From positions 124,001 to 188,000 of the forward strand of contig NZ_BAMZ01000008.1 of the NCBI RefSeq assembly GCF_000964225.1: a stretch of DNA of 64,000 nt, given 5' to 3'. The position numbers and the translations under genes are program-made. This DNA is from Acetobacter syzygii (lineage in GTDB: Bacteria; Pseudomonadota; Alphaproteobacteria; Acetobacterales; Acetobacteraceae). This document shows positions 19,192 to 27,266 of this stretch, piece after piece (the stretch's first letter is position 1; every line of letters starts with the position of its first letter). The notes beneath the pieces were generated by a model. That model saw nothing but the letters and a program-made list of their open reading frames with translations, searched no databases and was not told the origin of the DNA.

Positions 19192-21837
19192 ATGAGACGC
19201 TGCCTTCTTCCCATTGCCCTGCTTCTGTCCTGCTCCGCCATGACAACCGTGGCCGATGCAGCGCGCCGCCCCCATACCAACCGCACCCAGCAGGCCAAAC
19301 CGGCCGCTCCGGCTGCCGGGGTGCCACGTGCGGCAACGGCAGGTGCCGCTGCGGCTGCGGCTGGTGTGGCCGCAACAGCTGCGACCGCCGCTGGCACCAC
19401 ACCGGCTGCCCCGGCACCAGTGGACCCCAATGCCCCCGCGGCTGACCTGCTCAAGGGGCTGCCCGCGCCATGGACCGCGACCGTGCTGGACGTGCCCTTG
19501 CCCCCGCCCACACCGGCAGCTCCTGCCAAGGGTGGGCACAAGCCGGGGCAGAAGGCCGGGCAGCCGAATGCCCCGGGCTCTGTTGTCGGGGGGAATGGCG
19601 GTGGTGTGCCAGCCGTGCCCACGCCTTCGGTCAACCGTGTGCTTATTCCCATTTCCCCCCGCATGGGGCTGGCCGCCTTCCGTAGTGGCGACAGCTTTGT
19701 GATTGTGGTGGACAATGCCGAACCCATGGATACCAGTGCCCTGCATGGGGATGGTATTTTTTCCACCCTTACGGTTACCACCCTGCCGGGTGCCACCCTG
19801 TTGCAGATCAAACTGCCAGACACGCGCGAGTTCTTTTTGTCCCAGCAGGCAGAAGGCTGGGTCCTGGGGGACAAGCCCCCACCGGGTAACGTGTATGGTG
19901 ACCGGCGCGTGATCAACCCGATCGTGGCGGATGGCGGTATTCTCTACCCCATGCGCAAACCCGGCCGCGTGTTGACCATTGCGGACCCTGCATCGGGCAA
20001 AAAGCTGTTTGTGGGAACATCCACCACCGATGATGGGGGGATTCTCTCCTTCCGTCATGGGGATGGGTACGATGTATGGCCCACGACCGAGGGGGTGGTG
20101 GTGGCGGCCACATCGCCCGATGTCGGGCTAAGGTCCACGCCCGATGGCGCACTGCTGACCTCTGCCCAAAGCCCGCTGGCAGATACCAAGGTGGCCGTGT
20201 ACGCCAATACGGTTGATCTGGACTGGCTGGGCCTGCAAAAACTGCCCGATGAACAGCTGGAAGCCCGGCTGCACAAAGCCCTGCTGGCCGCAGCCGATTC
20301 CGACCCCGCACAACGCTTTGCCGCCCGGCTGGAGGAGGCCCGTGCCGCCTTTAGCGTAGGGGCATTTGTGGAAGCCCGCGGAATTTTGACCGTAGCGCTG
20401 GAAGATGACCCGGAGGAGGCCGTGCGGCCGGAGGTCAGCTTTCTGCTCGCAGCATCCGAACTGCTCAGCGGCAATATGGATGGCGCGTTCCTGCTGGAAG
20501 GCCCATGGCCGGATAACGAGCAGCGGGCAACACAGTTGTGGCGCGGCCTTTACCTTGCCAACAAAGGCGGGCACGAGTCCGAGGCCGCGCATCTGATGGC
20601 GCGTGACTTTACCCGTTTGAGCAATTACCCCACCAGCGTGCGCAACGTGCTGCTGCCCTTTGCCGCCGAGCAGATTGGCCGTTACGGCTCTGCGGAGGAT
20701 CTGGGGGCACTTGGCAAACTGCCCGATGGGTCGGTTTACAGGCTGGCGGCGGCCTTCCGCGACCTGCGGACCGGCAAGCGCCCACAGGCGTATGATGCGT
20801 TTAACGCGCTTGCGGTAGACCCGGACCCCGTGGTGGCGGAAAAAGCGCTGGAGCAGAAAATCTCGCTCGATATGTCCGATGGCAAGCTGACCCCCATTGC
20901 CGCGGCGGAAATGTTTAACAGCCTTATGCCCGATGCCCGTCTGGCCGGGCGCGAGGCCACGGTGCGGCTGTTGCAGGCCGATGCTTACATGCGTGCGCAC
21001 AAATGGGCGGAGGCACTGGCCACACTGGATCTGGTCAAGGATACGCCTGAGCAGGTGTCCGAACCTGTGTTGTCCCCCATGCTGTTCCAGACCCTTGCCG
21101 CCGTGGCGAGCGAGGTGGTCAAGGATACGGACCGGGATGCCATTTTGCATGGTGCGGCCATGTTGCGTGCGCATTTGTCCGCCCTGCAACCGGGGACCAA
21201 AAAAGGCGAAATCCTTATGGCCTACGGCAAAATGCTGCTTGGCCTTGGTCTGGCGGATGAGGCGCAGCAGGCGTTCTCGGATGCTGTGCCCATGCTGGAT
21301 TCCCCCGAACTCAAGGCTCTGGCCGGGCAGGGGCTGGCGGAAACCTACATTGCGCTCAAGGACCTGCCCGGTGCCATGGACGTGCTCCAGCGCACCGATG
21401 ACCCGGACCTGCCAGAAGACATGAAGGCCGCCCGCCGCCGCCTGCAGGCCAGAATTACGATGGCCAACGGCGACCAGACGGCAGCCCTGGGCCTGCTGAA
21501 CGGGGATAGTTTTTCCGATGCGCTGGATATGACAGCCCGCATCCACGAGAGCCGTGCCGAATGGCCAGCCGCCGTAGCCAGCGTGCGCAAAATGGTGGAG
21601 GCGGATATTCCCGCCGAAGGTCCGCTCACCCCGGCCCAGCAGACACTGGCGCTGCGTCTGGCCTCCGATGCCTCCCAGGCAGGGGATGCGGATACGCTGG
21701 CATGGCTGGCCAAACTGGTGGGGGATCGCGCCATGGATGGGGAGAGCGGGCGCGTGTTCCGCCTGCTAACGCAGGTGGGTGGGCCAAAAAGCACCGCAGC
21801 GCCCGCCAAACCTGCGGCAGGAACAACCAAGCTTTAA
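19192..21837 (+). CDS. Large exported TPR-like protein of the flagellar locus
   Basis: The product has about 881 residues. The start at ATG 19192 gives a clean signal peptide ('MRRCLLPIALLLSCSAMTTV' then ADAA). A GTG at 19168 in the same frame would add eight residues. An Ala/Pro-rich segment (about 25-145) precedes a beta-rich region (about 150-310) and a long helical region (about 340-870) with repeated Ala/Leu helix pairs typical of TPR-like folds. Large signal-peptide TPR proteins occur in alphaproteobacterial flagellar loci, but I cannot name a function. The C-terminus overlaps the convergent gene by 4 bp. Confidence 0.75.
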   Translation: MRRCLLPIALLLSCSAMTTVADAARRPHTNRTQQAKPAAPAAGVPRAATAGAAAAAAGVAATAATAAGTTPAAPAPVDPNAPAADLLKGLPAPWTATVLDVPLPPPTPAAPAKGGHKPGQKAGQPNAPGSVVGGNGGGVPAVPTPSVNRVLIPISPRMGLAAFRSGDSFVIVVDNAEPMDTSALHGDGIFSTLTVTTLPGATLLQIKLPDTREFFLSQQAEGWVLGDKPPPGNVYGDRRVINPIVADGGILYPMRKPGRVLTIADPASGKKLFVGTSTTDDGGILSFRHGDGYDVWPTTEGVVVAATSPDVGLRSTPDGALLTSAQSPLADTKVAVYANTVDLDWLGLQKLPDEQLEARLHKALLAAADSDPAQRFAARLEEARAAFSVGAFVEARGILTVALEDDPEEAVRPEVSFLLAASELLSGNMDGAFLLEGPWPDNEQRATQLWRGLYLANKGGHESEAAHLMARDFTRLSNYPTSVRNVLLPFAAEQIGRYGSAEDLGALGKLPDGSVYRLAAAFRDLRTGKRPQAYDAFNALAVDPDPVVAEKALEQKISLDMSDGKLTPIAAAEMFNSLMPDARLAGREATVRLLQADAYMRAHKWAEALATLDLVKDTPEQVSEPVLSPMLFQTLAAVASEVVKDTDRDAILHGAAMLRAHLSALQPGTKKGEILMAYGKMLLGLGLADEAQQAFSDAVPMLDSPELKALAGQGLAETYIALKDLPGAMDVLQRTDDPDLPEDMKAARRRLQARITMANGDQTAALGLLNGDSFSDALDMTARIHESRAEWPAAVASVRKMVEADIPAEGPLTPAQQTLALRLASDASQAGDADTLAWLAKLVGDRAMDGESGRVFRLLTQVGGPKSTAAPAKPAAGTTKL

Positions 21838-22640
21838 ACACCACCAAGCATAAAGCGCACCCAGTACGGCAGGTTGGGGCTGTTCTGGAGCAGAAAAACA
21901 AGCAGCAGCCCAAGGGCACAGGGTAGGGCGGTGGCATACCGCCAGACTGGCCGCGCGCCATACAGGGGAACGGTCTGGACCATAGGTAGGTGGGTGGTGC
22001 GCCGCAGTGCGCAAACACCCCATAACCCGCCCCCGGCAAAGAGCAGAAAAGCCCATAGCCCGCCCAGCCCGGTCCATGCCCCACAGGCACACAGCAACAG
22101 AACATCGGTCGCGGACATAAAATTGCCCCGCCGTTGAATGGACAGGCTAAACAGCCCCACACCCCCCAGCACCCACGCGGTAAAGGCTCCGGCAATGGCG
22201 CTGCTGGCATGGCCCATGGCCGCCCCCGCCAGTAACCCGCAAAGCAGGAGGGGCATAAGCAGGGCATTGGGCAGCCAGCCATTCCGCCAGTCAAACTGAA
22301 CAAGAAGGCTGGCAAGGTTAAGGGCTACTGCATCGGCCAGCGCCACGGCAGGCGGGGTGTAAATGAGCAGGGTTATGGCGCAGGCAGCGGTAAGCAGGCA
22401 GCTTGCCACAAGCTCGTTCTGCTGTTCGGCGGGAGCATCTTCCACATGGGCGCGCACACCGCTGGCAACAGGGAGCCAGCGCAGCACCGCTGCGTAAATG
22501 CGGACCGAGGCGGGGAACCACAGGGCAATGCACACCCCGGCAACACTGGCCAGCGTGGTGCGGGCCAGCAGGCTCCATGCCAGCATGGCCAGTGTTGCTC
22601 CGATCTGGAGGGTTGCGTCATTCATCCGGAGTGTGCGCAT
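21834..22640 (-). CDS. Prepilin-peptidase-like (A24) membrane protein
   Basis: The product has about 268 residues and at least six hydrophobic helices. Two segments resemble the two Asp-bearing motifs of A24 aspartic peptidases: 'FDWRNGWLPNALLMPLLLCG' and 'FMSATDVLLLCACGAWTGL' (usual form xGDVKLLAALGAW). The cytoplasmic zinc-finger loop of bacterial type is absent, so it is closer to the short peptidase form. Two ATGs, 22640 and 22625, are possible and neither has a strong ribosome binding site. The substrate is unknown; no pilin gene is in the window. It may serve a Tad/Flp pilus elsewhere. Confidence 0.6.
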   Translation of the reverse strand: MRTLRMNDATLQIGATLAMLAWSLLARTTLASVAGVCIALWFPASVRIYAAVLRWLPVASGVRAHVEDAPAEQQNELVASCLLTAACAITLLIYTPPAVALADAVALNLASLLVQFDWRNGWLPNALLMPLLLCGLLAGAAMGHASSAIAGAFTAWVLGGVGLFSLSIQRRGNFMSATDVLLLCACGAWTGLGGLWAFLLFAGGGLWGVCALRRTTHLPMVQTVPLYGARPVWRYATALPCALGLLLVFLLQNSPNLPYWVRFMLGGV

Positions 22641-22877
22641 GATTGGCTTACTTTGGCGGGGGCTGGTACGCAGGCTTTTGCCCAAGCCATAGCGCCGTGT
22701 GGGGGTTCTGTCATGGGGCCGGGCAGCCTCTTTTGGGGGGTGTGTTGGGGCGTGGTACCAATAAATCTGTAGCTATCGGGGGCAAGGGGCGCTATTTATG
22801 GCGCAGGTTGCCAGAGGGGAGCGGGCTTTTGCTACCCCGGAAGGGACTGCATACAACACAAGGGAGCTGGCATTTTC

Positions 22878-23294
22878 ATGCTGGAGGCACTGTCATCCCA
22901 GACCGCGCTGACCCATAGCGGAACTGACCTGCTGTCATTGGCTGAACGGCGCTTGCAGTGGCTGGAGTCGCGCCAGTCGGTTCTGGCAGGCAACGTGGCT
23001 AACGCCAATACGCCGGGTTATGTTTCCAAGGATGTGGCACCATTTGCGGGTGTGCTGCAAAACCAGATGACAATGGCGCTGGTCCAGACCGAACCGGGGC
23101 ACATGGCCGGGCCGGGCAATACGGCTGTGGCGCGCAAAACCACAGGTGGCAATACATCCATCGATGGGAACGAGGTCCGGCTGGAAGATGAGCTGGGCAA
23201 GATAGCCGACACCAACGACCAGCAGCGCTTTGCCACTACGGTTTATACCCGTTACATGGGCTTGTTCTCCACCGCGCTTGGCACCAGTTCGTAA
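22878..23294 (+). CDS. flgB: Flagellar basal-body rod protein FlgB
   Basis: FlgB is the proximal rod subunit. The 138-residue product contains the rod-protein signature 'RQSVLAGNVANANTPGYVSKDV' in two adjoining parts at about residues 34-56 and ends 'FATTVYTRYMGLFSTAL'. The ATG at 22878 is preceded by AAGGGAGCTGG. It begins a flgB-flgC pair 15 bp apart. Confidence 0.93.
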   Translation: MLEALSSQTALTHSGTDLLSLAERRLQWLESRQSVLAGNVANANTPGYVSKDVAPFAGVLQNQMTMALVQTEPGHMAGPGNTAVARKTTGGNTSIDGNEVRLEDELGKIADTNDQQRFATTVYTRYMGLFSTALGTSS

Positions 23295-23308
23295 GGACGG
23301 AACAGCAG

Positions 23309-23716
23309 ATGGACTTTACCAATACAATTGGCGTTTCCGCCGATGGGATGCGTGCTCAGGCCGAGCGCCTGCGCGTGTCGGCAGAAAACCTTGCCAACAA
23401 GGACACAACAGGCTCCACCCCCGGAGCAGACCCCTACCGCCGCAAGACCATTACCTTCCAGACCACGCTGGACCAGGCAACCGGGGCTTCCAGTGTTAAG
23501 GTCAAGTCCATTGGGCAGGACCACACACCGTTTGAAACACGCTACGACCCCTCCCACCCCGCGGCAGATGCCAAAGGATATGTGAAGGTGCCGAACGTGA
23601 ACACCATGGTCGAAATTATGGATACGCATGACGCCCAGCATTCGTACGAGGCGAACCTGAACACCATGCAGATCACCCGCTCCATGCTGACCCGTACCAT
23701 CAATCTGATGAAATAA
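23309..23716 (+). CDS. flgC: Flagellar basal-body rod protein FlgC
   Basis: FlgC is a rod subunit next to FlgB. The 135-residue protein has 'RAQAERLRVSAENLANKDTT' near the start and the C-terminal 'PNVNTMVEIMDTHDAQHSYEANL' region (two adjoining parts), then 'ITRSMLTRTINLMK', all diagnostic for FlgC. It follows flgB by 15 bp; a ribosome binding site AAGGACGG overlaps the flgB stop. In many bacteria fliE follows flgC, but here fliE is elsewhere, with fliQ-fliR-flhB. Confidence 0.94.
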   Translation: MDFTNTIGVSADGMRAQAERLRVSAENLANKDTTGSTPGADPYRRKTITFQTTLDQATGASSVKVKSIGQDHTPFETRYDPSHPAADAKGYVKVPNVNTMVEIMDTHDAQHSYEANLNTMQITRSMLTRTINLMK

Positions 23717-23824
23717 CGCCGGTAGGTGCAATTGCTGAGTGTTGTGTAAGGTTCCGTGCTTTGTAAGGCTATGGGTTCTGGCACTTTAGTATTGGACAAG
23801 GTCCGGCCATAGCCGAGCATAAAC

Positions 23825-25018
23825 ATGACGTCTTTTGGACTTTCCCCGCTGTTGCGGCAGGCCCTGCACGGGCAGGATATTACGCATTACCGGACAGAAC
23901 TGCTCCACAAGGCGGCGCAGGAGCCAAACGCGCAGACCCTGCTCGATCTGTCCCTGATTATGCAGTTAACCTTTGAGAATGATCAGGCAGAGGCCTTTTT
24001 GCAGGCGGCACTGGGGTTGCAGCAGACCTTTAATCTGACCCACGCAGGCAAGGACGCCCTGCGGCTGCTGGTGGTTAAAACCCCCGGCGACCTGACCGCC
24101 AACACCCCCATTGAGTGTATTCTGGAGAATGCACCAGTGCAGATGGATGTGGTGTACGTAAGCCCCGATCTGCTTTTGCCAAACCCGCTGCCCCCGCATG
24201 ACCTGCTGTTTGTGGCCGTGGGGGAGGGGGATACCCACCTTGCCGTTCTGGCGGAACTGGCCAGAGCACTGGCACACAGCACCACGCCAGTGCTGAACAA
24301 ACCCCAGTATATTCCCCAACTCTCCCGTTCTGCGGCCTTTGACCTGTTGCATACGGTGCCGGGGCTGGCCATGGCGCAAACCTACCGGCTGGACCGGGCC
24401 GTGCTGCAAGGGGTTGCCACCGGGCAGAACACGCTGGAGGCACTGGGGCTTAATCTGACTTATCCGTTTATTGTGCGCCCGCTGGGCCTGCATGGTGGCA
24501 TTGGCCTGAGCAGAATAGACCAGCCCCAGGACCTGAGCGCCTATCTGGCGCAGGTGGGGGCAGAGCTGTTCTTTGTTGCCAACTTTATAAACTATGCCTC
24601 GGACGACCAGCTTTTCCGCAAATATCGGGTGGTGCTGGTTGGGGGGCAGGCCTATCTGGCGCATATGGGCATTTCCGCGCACTGGATGGTCCATTACCCA
24701 TACAAGGAAATGAAGGCGTTTGCCTCCCGCCGGGCGGAGGAAGCCCATGCCATGCTCCGCTTTGATCAGGAATTTGGTCAAAGACACGCCGCCGCCCTGC
24801 AAGGGATTAATGATGCGGTCAAGCTGGACTATTTTGGCTTTGACTGTGCGGAAACCACAGATGGCAAACTACTGGTGTTTGAACTCTCTAACGCCCTGAT
24901 CATCCACGCTTGCGATGATGCGGCGATGTTCCCCTACAAGCTGCCACAGATGCGCAAGATTTTTGCAGCGTTCTACACCATGTTGCAAAACAAAGTGACA
25001 GCGGGCGTTGCTCCCTAG
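23825..25018 (+). CDS. ATP-grasp-like protein with N-terminal helical repeat region
   Basis: The 397-residue product has an all-helical N-terminus (about 1-75, TPR-like). An ATP-grasp-like part follows: 'YPFIVRPLGLHGGIGLSRID' resembles the glycine-rich ATP lid, and 'KLDYFGFDCAETTDGKLLVFELSNAL' (two adjoining parts) resembles the metal-binding Asp/Glu/Asn triad of RimK/glutathione synthetase types. Such enzymes ligate a carboxyl group to an amine or thiol using ATP. Lying directly upstream of the convergent flagellin gene, it may modify a flagellar or surface component; that is inference. Product starts at ATG 23825. Confidence 0.6.
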   Translation: MTSFGLSPLLRQALHGQDITHYRTELLHKAAQEPNAQTLLDLSLIMQLTFENDQAEAFLQAALGLQQTFNLTHAGKDALRLLVVKTPGDLTANTPIECILENAPVQMDVVYVSPDLLLPNPLPPHDLLFVAVGEGDTHLAVLAELARALAHSTTPVLNKPQYIPQLSRSAAFDLLHTVPGLAMAQTYRLDRAVLQGVATGQNTLEALGLNLTYPFIVRPLGLHGGIGLSRIDQPQDLSAYLAQVGAELFFVANFINYASDDQLFRKYRVVLVGGQAYLAHMGISAHWMVHYPYKEMKAFASRRAEEAHAMLRFDQEFGQRHAAALQGINDAVKLDYFGFDCAETTDGKLLVFELSNALIIHACDDAAMFPYKLPQMRKIFAAFYTMLQNKVTAGVAP

Positions 25019-25036
25019 CATTCCCCATGCGGGGTT

Positions 25037-25075
25037 GCTTGGTGCTTGGTGCTTGGTGCTTGGTGCTTGGTGCTT
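25037..25075 (+). repeat. Heptanucleotide tandem repeat GCTTGGT x5 in intergenic region
   Basis: Five perfect head-to-tail copies of GCTTGGT plus a partial sixth lie 19 bp after the ATP-grasp-like gene. They sit within the 361-bp gene-free stretch 25019-25379. The rest of this stretch holds a small CCCCATGCGGGG hairpin at 25023-25034, the flagellin terminator, and nothing else I can recognise. Confidence 0.95.
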
Positions 25076-25322
25076 TAGGCCAGATGGCCCTGTAAACGCC
25101 CCATAAGGGGCATACCGTTCCTTCTGCATGGGCAGGGGGAGCGGTTTTTTTTTGCGTTTGCGGTGTGGAGTGGGGGAGGAGCGGCAGGCACGCCATTGTG
25201 GTGCGCAAGTAGGCAGTACTGGGCGGTCATTGTGCTGTGATGGTTTGCCAGTCTTCGCTCAGGATCGTGCGAGGGGGAGAAGGCTGTTCCCCGCAGTCTG
25301 CGGCAAGCGAACCCGACAACGC

Positions 25323-25354
25323 AAAAAAAATACCCCCGGCTTTCGCCGAGGGCA
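25323..25354 (-). terminator. Flagellin terminator
   Basis: On the - strand, a stem of eight pairs (one G-T) with a GAAA tetraloop is followed by eight Ts. It lies 26 bp after the flagellin stop. Confidence 0.92.
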
Positions 25355-25379
25355 TTTTTCGTCAACTGTATCAGTAGGA

Positions 25380-26291
25380 TTACTGGAACAGGGACAGGAT
25401 GTTCTGGGACTGACCGTTGGCGATCGAGAGGGACTTGATAGCCAGGGACTGCTTGGTCTGCAGGGAGGTCAGCTTTGCGCTTTCTGCGGACATGTCAGCA
25501 TCGGTCAGGGCGCCAACGCCGGTCGTCAGGTTGTCGGTCACGCTCTGGCCGAAGGTGGTCAGGTTAGCGATCTGCTTGGTGTTGTTACCCAGCTGAGACG
25601 TGAAGTTCGTCATCGTGGTGATAGCAGCCTGGATCGTGGAGATCGCAGCCTGCAGCTGGGTTTCGGTCAGCGTACCAGCGGTGGTGATCGTGCCGGTTAC
25701 GGTGTTGGTGCCAGCAGCGCCGGTCTTGGCCAGGCCGAGCATGACGCTCAGGGAGGCATCGGCAGTTACGCTTGCGTTTGCGCTGAAGTTGGTAACGGTT
25801 GCGAGGGAGCCCTGCAGACCGGTTACATACTGCAGGCTGCTTGCGGTGATTGCCAGGCTGGAGTCGGTCTTGCCGGCCAGCAGGTTCACGCCGTTGGTGG
25901 TTGCGCCGTTAGCAATGGTGTCGATCTGGCCCAGGTAGCCGTTGATTTCGTCGTTGATCTGGGACAGGGACGTGGTGCTGCCGGAGTTGTTACCGATGCT
26001 GGTCACAGCGTTCTGGATTTCGGCCAGAACGGACAGGATCTGGTTGGAAGCGGTGTTGGTGGAGCTCACAACGGAAGAAGCATAGGACAGGCCGTCATTC
26101 ACAGCGCTCTGGCCGGAGATGTTGCCGTTCATCTGGGAAGCAATGCCGAAGGAAGCAGGGCCGTCGGAAGCGTTAGCAACTTTTTTACCGGTGGAAACAG
26201 CGTTTTCCGTGGCGCTCAGCTGGCTCTGGGTAGCGTTCAGGGTTTCCAGAGCAACCATTGAAGAGGTGTTGGTGTTAATAGAAAGGCTCAC
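25380..26291 (-). CDS. fliC: Flagellin
   Basis: This is the filament subunit, exported through the flagellar channel. The start is a GTG at 26291, giving 303 residues beginning 'MSLSINTNTSSMVALETLNA'. It has GGAG eight bases upstream; the open frame continues upstream but without flagellin-like sequence. N-terminal residues 1-130 and C-terminal residues 220-303 form the conserved D0/D1 helices ('NVSLSINTN', 'LTSLQTKQSLAIKSLSIANG', 'ILSLFQ' at the end). The central region is short and rich in Ser, Thr, Ala and Gly, offering many possible O-glycosylation sites. The gene has its own terminator and a candidate CtrA box. Confidence 0.96.
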   Translation of the reverse strand: MSLSINTNTSSMVALETLNATQSQLSATENAVSTGKKVANASDGPASFGIASQMNGNISGQSAVNDGLSYASSVVSSTNTASNQILSVLAEIQNAVTSIGNNSGSTTSLSQINDEINGYLGQIDTIANGATTNGVNLLAGKTDSSLAITASSLQYVTGLQGSLATVTNFSANASVTADASLSVMLGLAKTGAAGTNTVTGTITTAGTLTETQLQAAISTIQAAITTMTNFTSQLGNNTKQIANLTTFGQSVTDNLTTGVGALTDADMSAESAKLTSLQTKQSLAIKSLSIANGQSQNILSLFQ

Positions 26292-26355
26292 GTTGTGATC
26301 TCCATTTCGAGTGGGCGAGTGCCCTTGTTTCAAGAGTGAATAAACCCCCCAATGG

Positions 26356-26370
26356 CTAAGAGAAGGTTAA
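26356..26370 (-). promoter_or_regulatory. Candidate CtrA-type box upstream of flagellin
   Basis: On the - strand, TTAACCTTCTCTTAG fits TTAA-N7-TTAG, one base from the TTAA-N7-TTAA consensus. It lies 65-79 bp upstream of the flagellin start, a usual distance for activation. The rest of 26292-26506 is flagellin leader and A/T runs. Confidence 0.45.
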
Positions 26371-26506
26371 CGCGATCACTTTTTTTTGGGGTCGGGTCAA
26401 AAAAAACGCCAGCAGGCTTTTTGCCGGGGCGCTGCTGCTGAAGCCCGGAGATTAAAAATGCTTGGAAAACCGCCAGTTTCTGGAGCTTCCGAACTGGCGC
26501 GAGGCA

Positions 26507-26535
26507 TAAAAAACTCCTCCCTTGAGGGGGAGGAG
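26507..26535 (-). terminator. Terminator of the fliL-fliM-DUF6468 group
   Basis: On the - strand, arms CTCCTCCC and GGGAGGAG with a 6-base loop are followed by TTTTTT. It lies 57 bp after the DUF6468 stop and separates this unit from flagellin. A second hairpin (CGCCAGTT/AACTGGCG, 26471-26499) lies just beyond. Confidence 0.88.
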
Positions 26536-26591
26536 GTCTGGCCCTTTTTATGCAGGGGCTGCGGGAACCGTTAACGGTTGCGGCAAAAAGG

Positions 26592-27266
26592 TTAAGCGCT
26601 GGCGCGTTTTTCGTCCGTGCCGGAGGTCTTTTCCAGCGCCTTCAAATAAGGCCGCTCGCGGGTCAGTGTGGCGGGCATGGGCATGTCCAGCGTATCCGCA
26701 AACTGGGTTTTTGGGGGGGCTTCCTGCGGTTCCACAACGGCTGGCATCTGCTCTTCCACCGCTTTGGCCACGGCGTTCTGTGCGGCGGTGGCGTTTTCCA
26801 GCGCGGACTGGACCAGTTCCTGCGCTGTCTGCTGGGCAGTCTGGCTGGCCTGTTGCAGCTTTTCCAGTGTTTCTTCTATGGCAAGGCGCGCCTGCTCGGC
26901 TTGCTGGATCAGGCTTTCCATCCGCCGTTCCTGCGATGGCACCTGCGTAAGGACCGAATCCAGCCGGTCGGCAACCGAATCGGCTTTGGTGGCCATGTCG
27001 TCCAGCTCGGTGCCGGTTACCTTGGCCTGTTCGATCATCCGGCTCAGGGGGCGACCGCTGACCTCGCCTGCCACGCGGAGCTTGTCCACGCCTTCTTCAG
27101 CCTGATTGACGCTGCTTTCAAGCTTGTCCACCAGTTCCAGCAGGCTGGTGCGGTCGCGCTTGAGGTTGCCCAGCACCCGGCCAAGGTAAAAGCTGTAGAT
27201 AATCCCAAGGAACAAAAAGACGGAGAGAATGATCTCAATGATCATCTGGATCTGTGTGAACATCAT
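26592..27266 (-). CDS. DUF6468 flagellar-locus membrane coiled-coil protein
   Basis: The 224-residue product has one N-terminal membrane helix ('MIIEIILSVFLFLGIIYSFY', about residues 8-28). A long Glu/Gln/Ala-rich coiled coil follows (about 35-175), then a Pro-rich tail. This architecture and its place directly after fliM match DUF6468 proteins of alphaproteobacterial flagellar loci. Their function is unknown to me. It overlaps the fliM stop by 4 bp, which suggests translational coupling, and a terminator follows. Confidence 0.75.
   Translation of the reverse strand: MMFTQIQMIIEIILSVFLFLGIIYSFYLGRVLGNLKRDRTSLLELVDKLESSVNQAEEGVDKLRVAGEVSGRPLSRMIEQAKVTGTELDDMATKADSVADRLDSVLTQVPSQERRMESLIQQAEQARLAIEETLEKLQQASQTAQQTAQELVQSALENATAAQNAVAKAVEEQMPAVVEPQEAPPKTQFADTLDMPMPATLTRERPYLKALEKTSGTDEKRASA

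Noticed and set aside
22792-22815. Sigma54-like TGGCGC...TTGCC upstream of flgB
   Set aside because: Spacing between the GG and GC elements is 8 bp rather than 10.
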